Shown: positions 56,644 to 64,000 of the stretch, in pieces
How positions within the stretch are numbered: position 1 is the stretch's first letter
Layout of the letters: every line of letters starts with the position of its first letter
Source: CAVVYA01 sp963752345
GTDB taxonomy: Bacteria > Pseudomonadota > Alphaproteobacteria > SMXQ01
DNA: 64,000 bases
Direction of reading: 5' to 3'
NCBI GenBank assembly: GCA_963752345.1
Contig: CAVVYA010000002.1
Coordinates: 62,001-126,000, forward strand
The notes under the pieces: generated by a model
Told to the model about the DNA's origin: nothing
The model's input: only the letters and a program-made list of their open reading frames with translations
The model's database searches: none
Translations under genes and position numbers: made by a program

Positions 56644-57024
56644 ATGAGCAAAAAAGCAAAACCCCGCCGCGTGGCGGACAACGAAGCGATGGCCAAGGCG
56701 GCCACCATCCGCGTCAGTCCGCGCAAGCTCGGCGTCGTCGCCGGCCTGATCCGCGGCAAGAACGCGGGCGCGGCTCTGGCCGAGCTGACCTTTTCCCACC
56801 GCCGCGTCGCGCGCGACGTGAAAAAGGTGCTGCAGTCGGCGATCGCCAACGCCGAGAACAACCATCAGCTCGACGTCGACAAGCTCTATGTCGCCGAGGT
56901 GAGCGTCGGCAAGGCGCTGGTCATGAAGCGGTTCCACGCCCGTGCGCGCGGCCGCGGCGCCCGGATCGTCAAGCCGTTCAGCAATCTGACATTGATCGTG
57001 CGCGAGCGCGAGGAGACAGCCTAA
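56644..57024 (+). CDS. rplV: 50S ribosomal protein L22
   Basis: Tunnel-lining protein, 126 residues. It shows 'ADNEAMAKAATIRVSPRKLG', and the tunnel beta-hairpin with 'RFHARARGRGARIVKPFSNL', where macrolide-resistance deletions would fall; none is present. The TAA stop overlaps the rpsC start as TAATG. Confidence 0.96.
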   Translation: MSKKAKPRRVADNEAMAKAATIRVSPRKLGVVAGLIRGKNAGAALAELTFSHRRVARDVKKVLQSAIANAENNHQLDVDKLYVAEVSVGKALVMKRFHARARGRGARIVKPFSNLTLIVREREETA

Positions 57025-57701
57025 TGGGTCAGAAGGTCAATCCGATCGGGCTTCGGCTCGGCATCAATCGCACCTGGGATTCGCGCTGGTACGCGAAGGG
57101 CGACTATGCCGACCTGCTGCACCAGGACATCAAGATTCGCGACGTGCTGCGCAAGCGCCTGGCCCAGGCCGGCGTGTCGCGCATCGTCATCGAGCGGCCG
57201 GCGAAGAAGGCCCGCATCACCATCCACACCGCCCGTCCGGGCGTGGTCATCGGCAAGAAGGGCGCGGATATCGAAAAGCTGCGCGCCGAGCTCGCCGCCA
57301 TGACCAAGGGTGAGGTGCACCTGAACATCGTCGAAATCCGCAAGCCGGAGATCGACGCCCAGCTCATCGCCGAGAACATCGCGCAGCAGCTCGAGCGCCG
57401 CGTCGCGTTCCGCCGCGCCATGAAGCGCGCGGTGCAGTCGGCCATGCGCCTCGGCGCCCAGGGCATCCGGATCAACTGCTCGGGCCGCCTCGGCGGTTCG
57501 GAAATCGCCCGCGTGGAATGGTATCGCGAAGGTCGCGTGCCGCTGCACACGCTGCGCGCCGAAGTCGATTACGGCCGCGGCACGGCGTTCACCACCTACG
57601 GCACCTGCGGCGTCAAGGTTTGGGTCTTCAAGGGCGAAGTGCTCGCCCACGATCCGATGGCCCAGGACAAACGGGTCATGGAGCAGCAGGTCGCGCGCTG
57701 A
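57024..57701 (+). CDS. rpsC: 30S ribosomal protein S3
   Basis: mRNA-entry protein, 225 residues from the ATG at 57024 that overlaps the rplV stop. It begins 'MGQKVNPIGLRLGINRTWDS'. The KH domain contains 'RPGVVIGKKGADIEKLR', and the C-terminal domain contains 'INCSGRLGGSEIARVEWYRE'. An in-frame extension upstream of 57024 is an rplV shadow. Confidence 0.97.
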   Translation: MGQKVNPIGLRLGINRTWDSRWYAKGDYADLLHQDIKIRDVLRKRLAQAGVSRIVIERPAKKARITIHTARPGVVIGKKGADIEKLRAELAAMTKGEVHLNIVEIRKPEIDAQLIAENIAQQLERRVAFRRAMKRAVQSAMRLGAQGIRINCSGRLGGSEIARVEWYREGRVPLHTLRAEVDYGRGTAFTTYGTCGVKVWVFKGEVLAHDPMAQDKRVMEQQVAR

Positions 57702-57738
57702 TCGGCGCGTCCCGCGATCGAACGAGAAAGTCTGAGAT

Positions 57739-58158
57739 ATGCTGAGTCCAAAGCGCACGAAATTCCGCAAGGCCCACAAGGGCCGCATTCACGGTCTGGC
57801 CAAGGGTGGCACGAGGCTCAACTTCGGCGCCCATGGACTGAAGGCCATGGAGCCGATGCGAATCACCGCCCGTCAGATCGAGGCGGCGCGCCGCGCCATC
57901 ACCCGCCACATGAAGCGCGTGGGTCGCGTGTGGGTGCTGGTGTTCCCGGATGTGCCGGTTTCGAGCAAGCCCGCCGAAGTCCGCATGGGCAGCGGCAAGG
58001 GCGCGCCCGAATTTTGGGTATGCCGCGTGAAGCCGGGCCGCATCATGTTCGAGATCGACGGCGTGCCGGCGGCGGTGGCCAAGGAAGCCTTCGACCTCGC
58101 CGCGGCCAAGCTGCCGATCAAGACGAAGTTTATTACGCGCCAGGCGGTGGAGGCCTGA
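57739..58158 (+). CDS. rplP: 50S ribosomal protein L16
   Basis: A-site finger protein, 139 residues. It begins 'MLSPKRTKFRKAHKGRIHGL' and has 'RVWVLVFPDVPVSSKPAEVR' and 'GKGAPEFWVCRVKPGRIMFE', the L16 signature. It ends 1 nt before rpmC. Confidence 0.97.
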   Translation: MLSPKRTKFRKAHKGRIHGLAKGGTRLNFGAHGLKAMEPMRITARQIEAARRAITRHMKRVGRVWVLVFPDVPVSSKPAEVRMGSGKGAPEFWVCRVKPGRIMFEIDGVPAAVAKEAFDLAAAKLPIKTKFITRQAVEA

Positions 58159-58159
58159 G

Positions 58160-58354
58160 ATGAAAGCGACAGATCTCAAGACCAAGACGCCTGACGAGCT
58201 CAAGACCGAGTTGGTCGCCCTCAAGCGCGAGGTGTTCAACCTGCGCTTCCAGAAGGCCAGCGGCCAGCTCGAGAACACCGCCCGCGTGCGCGCCGTGCGC
58301 CGCGACATCGCCCGCATCCAGACGGTGCTCGGCGATAAGTCCGCACGGGCCTAA
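58160..58354 (+). CDS. rpmC: 50S ribosomal protein L29
   Basis: Exit-tunnel rim protein, 64 residues, a two-helix hairpin. It shows 'MKATDLKTKTPDELKTELVA', 'KREVFNLRFQKASGQLENTA' and 'RRDIARIQTVLGDKSARA'. It lies tightly between rplP and rpsQ. Confidence 0.96.
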   Translation: MKATDLKTKTPDELKTELVALKREVFNLRFQKASGQLENTARVRAVRRDIARIQTVLGDKSARA

Positions 58355-58366
58355 GGAGAGAGCAAG

Positions 58367-58606
58367 ATGCCGAAGCGTATTCTGCAGGGAACCGTCGTCA
58401 GCGACGCCATGGACAAGACCGTCGTGGTTCAGGTCGAGCGGCGCATCATGCATCCCGTCTACAAGAAATTCATCCGGCGCTCCAAGAAGTACGCCGCGCA
58501 TGACGAGGCCAATGCCTGCAAGGTTGGCCAGACCGTGCGCATCCAGGAGTGCCGCCCGATCTCGAAGAGGAAGCGCTTCGAAGTCATTGCCGGCGAAGCC
58601 GAGTAG
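58367..58606 (+). CDS. rpsQ: 30S ribosomal protein S17
   Basis: Primary 16S-binding protein, 79 residues, OB fold. It shows 'PKRILQGTVVSDAMDKTVVV', 'RRIMHPVYKKFIRRSKKYAA' and 'ECRPISKRKRFEVI'. AGGAGAG precedes the ATG. Confidence 0.96.
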   Translation: MPKRILQGTVVSDAMDKTVVVQVERRIMHPVYKKFIRRSKKYAAHDEANACKVGQTVRIQECRPISKRKRFEVIAGEAE

Positions 58607-58641
58607 TCGCTGGAACGCTTAAGTAAGAAAGGCAACATGCC

Positions 58642-59010
58642 ATGATTCAGATGCAGACGAACCTCGAAGTCGCCGACAATTCCGGCGCCCGTCGGGTGCA
58701 GTGCATCAAGGTGCTGGGCGGCTCCCACCGTCAGACCGCGGATGTCGGCGACGTCATCGTGGTCAGCGTGAAGGATGCCATTCCGCGCGGCCGCGTGAAG
58801 AAGGGCGAGGTGCAGCGCGCCGTGATCGTGCGCACCGCGAAGGAAATCCGCCGGGCCGACGGCAGCGCCATCCGTTTCGACCGCAATGCCGCGGTGCTGA
58901 TCGACAAGCAGGGCGAGCCGATCGGCACCCGTATCTTCGGCCCGGTCACCCGCGAGCTGCGCGGCAAGGGCTATATGAAAATCATCTCTCTTGCGCCTGA
59001 AGTGCTGTAG
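58642..59010 (+). CDS. rplN: 50S ribosomal protein L14
   Basis: Subunit-interface protein, 122 residues. It begins 'MIQMQTNLEVADNSGARRVQ' and has 'AIRFDRNAAVLIDKQGEPIG' and 'TRIFGPVTRELRGKGYMKII', a complete L14. It is 12 nt before rplX. Confidence 0.97.
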   Translation: MIQMQTNLEVADNSGARRVQCIKVLGGSHRQTADVGDVIVVSVKDAIPRGRVKKGEVQRAVIVRTAKEIRRADGSAIRFDRNAAVLIDKQGEPIGTRIFGPVTRELRGKGYMKIISLAPEVL

Positions 59011-59022
59011 GCCGAGGACGAC

Positions 59023-59346
59023 ATGGCTAGCAAATTGAAGATCAAAAAGGGCGACAACGTCGTCGTCATCACCGGCCGCGACAAGGGCAAGTCCGGCACC
59101 GTACTGCGCGTCAATCCGAAGGAAAGCCGCGTGCTGGTGCAGGGCATCAATGTGGTGAAGCGCCACAGCCGCCCGAGCGCGGGCCAAAGCGGCGGCATTA
59201 TCGAGAAAGAGCTGTCGATTCACGTCTCAAACGTCGCGCTCGTCGACCCCAAGACCAGCAAGCCGACTCGCGTCGGGTTCAAGGTCATGGAAGCTGGTCG
59301 CAAAGTACGCGTCGCTCGCCGGTCCGGCGAGGTTATCGACATCTAA
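59023..59346 (+). CDS. rplX: 50S ribosomal protein L24
   Basis: Assembly-initiating protein, 107 residues, with the KOW motif at the start: 'KIKKGDNVVVITGRDKGKSG'. It continues 'VLVQGINVVKRHSRPS' and 'GGIIEKELSIHVSNVALVDP'. Standard length and position. Confidence 0.97.
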   Translation: MASKLKIKKGDNVVVITGRDKGKSGTVLRVNPKESRVLVQGINVVKRHSRPSAGQSGGIIEKELSIHVSNVALVDPKTSKPTRVGFKVMEAGRKVRVARRSGEVIDI

Positions 59347-59357
59347 GGAAGCGGGTC

Positions 59358-60002
59358 ATGGCCAAGAGCACCGAAAAGAAATCCAAAGGCGCCGAGACTG
59401 GCGCGGCGCCCAAGGCGCCGAAGAGCAACGCCAAGCCCACGGGCAGCAACGGCGAGAAGTATGTGCCGCGCCTGCGGCAGCACTACGACACCGTCGTCAA
59501 GGCGGCGCTGATGACGCAGTTCGCCTACACGAACGCCATGCAGGTGCCGAAGATCGAGAAGATCGTCATCAACATGGGCGTCGGCGAATCGACGGCCGAC
59601 GGCAAGAAGATCGACGCGGCGGTCAGCGACCTGGCCGCGATCTCGGGCCAGAAGCCGGTCGTGACCCATGCGCGCAAGGCGATCGCGAACTTCAAGGTGC
59701 GCGAGAACATGCGCCTCGGCTGCAAGGTCACCCTGCGCCGCGAGCATATGTATGAATTCCTCGACCGGCTGATCAATATCGCCCTGCCGCGCGTGCGCGA
59801 CTTCCGCGGCGTGCCGGGCAACAGCTTCGACGGCCGCGGCAACTATTCGATGGGCCTCAAGGAACAGCTCGTGTTCCCGGAGATCGATTACGACAAGATC
59901 GATCAGGTCCGCGGCATGGACATCACAATCGTGACGACGGCGGAAACCGATGAGGAAGCCAAGGCGCTCCTCAAAGGCTTCGACATGCCGTTCGTCAATT
60001 GA
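59358..60002 (+). CDS. rplE: 50S ribosomal protein L5 with N-terminal extension
   Basis: 5S rRNA-binding protein. The normal L5 begins at about residue 34 ('EKYVPRLRQHYDTVVKAALM'). The 214-residue reading adds about 30 residues rich in Lys, Ala, Pro and Ser ('EKKSKGAETGAAPKAPKSNA'). The upstream ATG at 59358 has AAGGAAG and is the only start with a ribosome site; there is no ATG at the usual position, so the extension looks real. Core motifs 'VINMGVGES' and 'GNYSMGLKEQLVFPEIDYDK' are present. Confidence 0.95.
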   Translation: MAKSTEKKSKGAETGAAPKAPKSNAKPTGSNGEKYVPRLRQHYDTVVKAALMTQFAYTNAMQVPKIEKIVINMGVGESTADGKKIDAAVSDLAAISGQKPVVTHARKAIANFKVRENMRLGCKVTLRREHMYEFLDRLINIALPRVRDFRGVPGNSFDGRGNYSMGLKEQLVFPEIDYDKIDQVRGMDITIVTTAETDEEAKALLKGFDMPFVN

Positions 60003-60024
60003 ATTTGGAAACGGAGGTCTCGTA

Positions 60025-60330
60025 ATGGCGAAAACCAGTGCCATCGAGAAGAACAAGCGTCGGATTCGTCTCGCCAAGAAGTTCGCCGGCCGTCGTGGGC
60101 GTTTGAAGGCCATCGCGCTCGACAAGACGGTGACGCCAGAGGAACGGTTTGCCGCCCAGCTCAAGCTGGCGCAGTTGCCGCGTAATTCATCGCCCGTCCG
60201 CATCCGCTCGCGGTGCGATATGACCGGCCGCTCGCGCGCAGTGTATCGGAAGTTCCGGCTGTCGCGTATGGCCCTGCGGGATCTCGCCTCCAACGGGCAG
60301 ATTCCCGGCATGGTCAAGTCGAGCTGGTAA
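60025..60330 (+). CDS. rpsN: 30S ribosomal protein S14 (zinc-independent form)
   Basis: Head protein, 101 residues, the long form without the two CxxC pairs. It begins 'MAKTSAIEKNKRRIRLAKKF' and ends 'RDLASNGQIPGMVKSSW', with 'NSSPVRIRSRCDMTGRSRAV' between. GGAGG lies upstream of 60025; an earlier in-frame start is inside rplE. Confidence 0.96.
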   Translation: MAKTSAIEKNKRRIRLAKKFAGRRGRLKAIALDKTVTPEERFAAQLKLAQLPRNSSPVRIRSRCDMTGRSRAVYRKFRLSRMALRDLASNGQIPGMVKSSW

Positions 60331-60343
60331 AGGAGAATAGGGA

Positions 60344-60742
60344 ATGTCCGCGACCGATCCGCTCGGCGATTTGTTGACCCGTATCCGGAATGGCCAGCAT
60401 CGCCGGCTGCCCAAGGTGAGCAGCCCGTCGTCGAGCCTGCGCGCCAACGTGCTCGAGGTGCTGAAGAAGGAAGGCTATATCCGTGATTTTTCGACGACCG
60501 AGATCGAGCCCGGTATCTCGGGTCTCGAGATCGAGCTGAAATATCATGAAGGCGAGCCGGTGATCCGCGAGATCCGTCGGGTGTCGAAGCCCGGCCGGCG
60601 CGTCTATTCGAAGATCAAGGACCTGCACAGGCCCTACAACGGGCTCGGCATCGCCGTGCTGTCCACGCCGCGTGGCGTGATGTCGGACAGCGAGGCGCGC
60701 GCCGCCAATGTCGGCGGCGAAGTTCTGTGCCAGGTGTTCTAA
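60344..60742 (+). CDS. rpsH: 30S ribosomal protein S8
   Basis: Central-domain 16S binder and, in E. coli, repressor of the spc operon, 132 residues. It shows 'DPLGDLLTRIRNGQHRRLPK', 'RRVSKPGRRVYSKIKDLHRP' and 'GVMSDSEARAANVGGEVLCQ'. It starts 13 nt after rpsN. Confidence 0.97.
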   Translation: MSATDPLGDLLTRIRNGQHRRLPKVSSPSSSLRANVLEVLKKEGYIRDFSTTEIEPGISGLEIELKYHEGEPVIREIRRVSKPGRRVYSKIKDLHRPYNGLGIAVLSTPRGVMSDSEARAANVGGEVLCQVF

Positions 60743-60789
60743 CGGAACGAGGAGCGAGGGCCGCGTGAGCGGCCCGCGAGGAGAAAGTC

Positions 60790-61323
60790 ATGTCGCGTGT
60801 CGGTAAAAACCCGGTCAATGTGCCCAGCGGCGTCACCGTCAATGTCTCCGGACAGCAGGTGTCGGCGAAGGGCAAGCTCGGCCAACTCAGCATGGTGTTC
60901 GCGCCGGACGTCGCTTTGTCGCTCGAGGGCGACAAGGTGTGGGTCAAGCCGCGTGACGAATCGAAGCGCTCGCGCATGATGTGGGGCATGGCGCGCAACC
61001 AGATCAATAACATGGTCAAGGGCGTCGCGACGGGCTACACCGTCAACCTCGAGATCAACGGCGTCGGTTATCGCGCGGCCGTGCAGGGCAAGAAGCTGAA
61101 CATGCAGCTCGGCTATTCGCACGAGATCGTCTATCCGATTCCCGACGGCATCACGATCAAGTGCGACAAGCCGACGGCTATCTCCATATCCGGCGCCGAC
61201 CGCCAGAAGGTGGGACAGGTCGCGGCGGAAATCCGCGGCTACCGCAAGCCCGAGCCCTACAAGGGCAAAGGCATCAAATATGAAAACGAAACCATCCTCC
61301 GCAAGGAAGGCAAGAAGAAGTAG
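60790..61323 (+). CDS. rplF: 50S ribosomal protein L6
   Basis: Factor-binding-site protein, 177 residues, with two similar domains. It begins 'MSRVGKNPVNVPSGVTVNVS' and has 'RAAVQGKKLNMQLGYSHEIV' and the C-terminal signature 'EPYKGKGIKYENE'. GAGGAGA precedes the start. Confidence 0.97.
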   Translation: MSRVGKNPVNVPSGVTVNVSGQQVSAKGKLGQLSMVFAPDVALSLEGDKVWVKPRDESKRSRMMWGMARNQINNMVKGVATGYTVNLEINGVGYRAAVQGKKLNMQLGYSHEIVYPIPDGITIKCDKPTAISISGADRQKVGQVAAEIRGYRKPEPYKGKGIKYENETILRKEGKKK

Positions 61324-61332
61324 GACCGAGCC

Positions 61333-61695
61333 ATGTTCAACGCGAAGGATCTTTTCACTCGTCGCCAGACTCGCGTCCGGCATCAGATTCGGCAGAACGC
61401 CGGCGGCCGGCCGCGGCTGACCGTGTTCCGTTCGGGTCGGCACATCTACGCCCAGGTCATCGACGACTCCCAGGGCAAGACGCTGGCGGCTGCCTCGACC
61501 ATCGACAAGGACCTCAAGTCGCGTCTGAAGTCGGGCACCGACAAGGCCGCTGCCGCCGAAGTCGGCAAGCTCCTCGCCGAGCGCGCGGGCAAGGCCGGCA
61601 TCACGGACGTGGTCTTTGATCGCGGCGGATATCTGTTTCATGGCCGCGTGAAAGCGCTGGCCGATGCGGCCCGCGAAGCGGGCCTGAAGTTTTAG
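61333..61695 (+). CDS. rplR: 50S ribosomal protein L18
   Basis: 5S rRNA-binding protein, 120 residues. It has 'VRHQIRQNAGGRPRLTVFRS', 'HIYAQVIDDSQGKTLAAAST' and 'VVFDRGGYLFHGRVKALADA'. It starts 9 nt after rplF. Confidence 0.97.
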   Translation: MFNAKDLFTRRQTRVRHQIRQNAGGRPRLTVFRSGRHIYAQVIDDSQGKTLAAASTIDKDLKSRLKSGTDKAAAAEVGKLLAERAGKAGITDVVFDRGGYLFHGRVKALADAAREAGLKF

Positions 61696-61706
61696 AGGGC
61701 TGACGA

Positions 61707-62267
61707 ATGGCACGTAGACCAGAACGAGGCGGCCGCGGCCGCGAAGACCGCGAAAACAGCGATATCGTCGATAAGCTCGTCTCGATCAATCGCGTGGCGA
61801 AGGTCGTGAAGGGCGGTCGGCGGTTCGGCTTCGCCGCGCTCGTCGTCGTCGGCGACACCAAAGGCCGCGTCGGCTACGGTTCTGGCAAGGCCCGCGAGGT
61901 TCCGGAAGCGATCCGCAAGGCGACCGAGCATGCCAAGCGCAACATGATCCGCATCCAGATCCGCGACGGCCGCACGCTCCATCACGACGTGAAGGGCCGT
62001 TTCGGCGCCGGCCGCGTCGTGCTGCGCGCGGCGCCCGCCGGCACCGGCATCATCGCCGGCGGTCCGATGCGCGCCGTGTTCGAAACCTGCGGCATCCAGG
62101 ACATCGTCACCAAGTCGGTCGGCACGTCGAACCCGCACAATATGGTGAAGGCCACGTTCGCCGCGCTCAAGAGCCTGCGCTCGCCGCGCATGGTCGCCGC
62201 GTCCCGTGGCAAGAAGGTCGGCGAGATTCTCGGCCGCCCGGCAACCGATGCCGCGGTCCAGGAATAG
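61707..62267 (+). CDS. rpsE: 30S ribosomal protein S5
   Basis: Accuracy-related 30S protein, 186 residues. It shows 'VDKLVSINRVAKVVKGGRRF', 'VGDTKGRVGYGSGKAREVPE' and 'GTGIIAGGPMRAVFETCGIQ'. The spectinomycin-loop residues look normal. Confidence 0.97.
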   Translation: MARRPERGGRGREDRENSDIVDKLVSINRVAKVVKGGRRFGFAALVVVGDTKGRVGYGSGKAREVPEAIRKATEHAKRNMIRIQIRDGRTLHHDVKGRFGAGRVVLRAAPAGTGIIAGGPMRAVFETCGIQDIVTKSVGTSNPHNMVKATFAALKSLRSPRMVAASRGKKVGEILGRPATDAAVQE

Positions 62268-62290
62268 GCCAGGAATAAGGAACGCGTACC

Positions 62291-62479
62291 ATGGCAGAGA
62301 AGACCATAAAGGTGACGCAGATCGGCAGTCCGATCGGTCGCAAGCATGATCAGCGCGAGACCTTGATCGGCCTCGGTCTGAACAAGCTCAATCGCTCCCG
62401 CGAACTGCCGGACACTCCGGCGATCCGCGGCATGATCGACAAGGTTGCGCATCTCCTCCGCGTTGACACGCAAGGTTAA
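62291..62479 (+). CDS. rpmD: 50S ribosomal protein L30
   Basis: Small 50S protein, 62 residues. It has 'KTIKVTQIGSPIGRKHDQRE' and 'TLIGLGLNKLNRSRELPDTP', with 'GMIDKVAHLLRV' at the end. A typical bacterial L30 in the usual place between rpsE and rplO. Confidence 0.96.
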   Translation: MAEKTIKVTQIGSPIGRKHDQRETLIGLGLNKLNRSRELPDTPAIRGMIDKVAHLLRVDTQG

Positions 62480-62533
62480 GCGCACTGGCGCCGGCCGGCT
62501 TCGGTCGTGGCTCGCAACAAGGACTGTAAGACC

Positions 62534-63103
62534 ATGTTTTTGAACGAAATTACCGATAACAAGGGCGCCCGTAAGTCGCGCCGCCGCATCGGTCGCGGCA
62601 TCGGGTCCGGCCGTGGCAAGACGTCGGGTAAGGGCGTCAAGGGCCAGAAGGCGCGCACCGGCGTGGCCATCAAGGGCTTCGAAGGCGGCCAGATGCCGAT
62701 CCATCGCCGCATGCCGAAGCGCGGCTTCAACAATGTTTCGGCCAAGAACTACGCCGAGATCAGCCTCGACCGGCTGCAGAAGGCGGTCGACGCCGGCACA
62801 CTCGATACGGCGAAGCCGGTGACCATCGAGACGCTGAAGGCCGCGGGCCTGGTGCGCCACACGCGCGACGGCGTGCGCCTGCTTGCAAACGGTAGCCTGA
62901 AGGCCAAATTGACTCTTGAGGTGACCGGCGCGTCCGCCGCCGCCAAGGCGGCGGTCGAGGCTGCCGGCGGCTCGCTCAAGGTCGCGGTCCTGCCCAAGGC
63001 CGAGCGCCCCGTGATCGAGACCAAGGGCATGAAAAAGAAGGCCGCCAAGGCGGCAGCCAAGTCGAATAAGAAGCCTGCCGCCGAGGCAGACGCGGCCGGC
63101 TAA
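62534..63103 (+). CDS. rplO: 50S ribosomal protein L15
   Basis: Late-assembly 50S protein, 189 residues from the ATG at 62534, which gives 'MFLNEITDNKGARKSRRRIG', close to the usual L15 start. A GTG nine codons upstream is possible. It contains 'GKGVKGQKARTGVAIKGFEG' and 'IHRRMPKRGFNN'. The last 30 residues are a Lys/Ala-rich tail ('KKKAAKAAAKSNKKPA') that makes the protein longer than the roughly 145-165 typical size. Confidence 0.95.
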   Translation: MFLNEITDNKGARKSRRRIGRGIGSGRGKTSGKGVKGQKARTGVAIKGFEGGQMPIHRRMPKRGFNNVSAKNYAEISLDRLQKAVDAGTLDTAKPVTIETLKAAGLVRHTRDGVRLLANGSLKAKLTLEVTGASAAAKAAVEAAGGSLKVAVLPKAERPVIETKGMKKKAAKAAAKSNKKPAAEADAAG

Positions 63104-63147
63104 GGCGTCCCAACACACGGCATCCATTGCCGTAAGGAGTCGACGTT

Positions 63148-64000
63148 ATGGCTTCAGCTGCCGAGCAGCTTGCCGCGAACATCAATTTTGGCGCGTTTTC
63201 GAAAGCCACGGAGCTCAAGAAGCGCCTGTGGTTTACGCTCGCGGTGCTGGTCGTTTACCGGATCGGCAGCTACATCCCGATTCCGGGCATCGACCCCGCC
63301 GTCCTGGCCGACATCTTCCGCCAGCAGCAGGGCGGCATCCTGGGCATGGTCGACATGTTCGCCGGCGGCGCGCTCGGCCGCATGACTGTCTTCGCTCTCA
63401 ACATCATGCCGTACATCTCGGCGGCGATTATCATGCAGCTCCTGACGAGCGTCTCTCCAAGGCTTGAAGCCTTGAAGAAGGAAGGCCCGTCCGGCATGCG
63501 CAAGATCAATCAATACACGCGCTACGGCACTGTGGTGCTGGCGACGGTGCAGGCCTACGGCATCGCGGTCGGACTCGAGAGCATGACCTCGAGCCAAGGT
63601 GCCGCGGTGCACGATCCGGGCATGTACTTCCGCGCCGTGACCGTGATTACCCTGGTCGGCGGCACCATGTTTCTGATGTGGCTCGGCGAGCAGATCACAG
63701 CGCGCGGCGTCGGCAACGGCATTTCACTGATCATCTTCGCCGGCATCGTGGCGAACCTGCCGTCGGCCATGGTGCAGACCCTCGAGCTCGGCCGCACCGG
63801 CGCGCTCTCGGCGGTGCTGATCGTCATCATCATCATCATGGTGATCGGAGTCATCGGCTTCATCGTGTTCATGGAGCGCGCCCAGCGCCGGATCATCGTG
63901 CAATATCCGAAGCGCCAGGTCGGCAACAAGATGTACGGCGGGGAAAACTCCCATCTGCCGCTCAAGATCAACACCTCCGGCGTCATCCCGCCGATCTTTG
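63148..64000 (+). CDS. secY: Preprotein translocase subunit SecY, 5' part (runs off the window)
   Basis: Channel subunit of SecYEG; 284 codons are visible and the frame is open to the end. The ATG at 63148 has TAAGGAG upstream. Landmarks are 'FTLAVLVVYRIGSYIPIPGI' (helix 1), the plug region near 'GGILGMVDMFAGGALGRM', 'SAAIIMQLLTSVSPRLEALK' (helix 2), 'INQYTRYGT', and 'ERAQRRIIVQYPKRQVGNKM', the loop used by ribosomes and SecA. Helices up to about the sixth are present. adk, rpsM, rpsK, rpoA and rplQ would be expected after it. Confidence 0.97.
   Translation, partial: MASAAEQLAANINFGAFSKATELKKRLWFTLAVLVVYRIGSYIPIPGIDPAVLADIFRQQQGGILGMVDMFAGGALGRMTVFALNIMPYISAAIIMQLLTSVSPRLEALKKEGPSGMRKINQYTRYGTVVLATVQAYGIAVGLESMTSSQGAAVHDPGMYFRAVTVITLVGGTMFLMWLGEQITARGVGNGISLIIFAGIVANLPSAMVQTLELGRTGALSAVLIVIIIIMVIGVIGFIVFMERAQRRIIVQYPKRQVGNKMYGGENSHLPLKINTSGVIPPIF

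Overview
This window is high-GC chromosomal DNA from an alphaproteobacterium. The evidence is the gene order tRNA-Thr, rlmB, tRNA-Tyr, tRNA-Gly, tuf, tRNA-Trp, secE-nusG-rplKAJL-rpoBC followed directly by rpsL-rpsG-fusA-tuf and the S10/spc cluster, together with a cpa/tad pilus locus, DivK-like receivers and an HWE-type histidine kinase. Rhodospirillales or Hyphomicrobiales are both possible; the sequence alone does not settle the order.

Layout. 1-7325: tight adherence (Tad/Cpa) pilus secretion genes cpaC (partial), cpaD, cpaE, cpaF, tadB and tadC, joined by ATGA overlaps, with a convergent tadD-like TPR lipoprotein. 7474-18323: a catabolic block, with a beta-hydroxyacid dehydrogenase divergent from an isochorismatase-family amidohydrolase, then a minus-strand operon of a COG1840-type substrate-binding protein, a two-domain ABC permease, an ADP-forming acyl-CoA synthetase and hydantoinase/oxoprolinase subunits HyuA and HyuB. 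18529-25380: assorted genes (small CxxC protein, alginate lyase-like protein, 50-aa lipoprotein, ferritin-like protein, M20 amidohydrolase, PurT, alpha/beta hydrolase) separated by intergenic repeat families. 25565-32996: a signalling stretch with a PAS-PAS-HWE kinase, three single-domain receivers, small hypothetical proteins, an orphan TctC-type binding protein and a peptidoglycan-binding lipoprotein. 33182-64000: the information-processing supercluster, ending inside secY.

How the parts work together. The last 31 kb encodes RNA polymerase core subunits, elongation factors and about 27 ribosomal proteins in canonical order, with RNA hairpins at the rplL-rpoB and rpoB-rpoC junctions and after rpoC. 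The catabolic block reads as an uptake-plus-hydrolysis route for an unidentified amide, lactam or hydantoin-like compound.

Sequence quality caveat. Nine genes need frame corrections to read as their families do. Apart from the alpha/beta hydrolase, every one is explained by single extra bases: cpaD, tadB, acyl-CoA synthetase, permease (two), binding protein (two), rlmB, rplD and tuf copy 2 (three). Because rplD is an essential single-copy gene, I read most of these as sequencing or assembly insertions rather than biological decay. Coordinates for these genes span the corrected reading.
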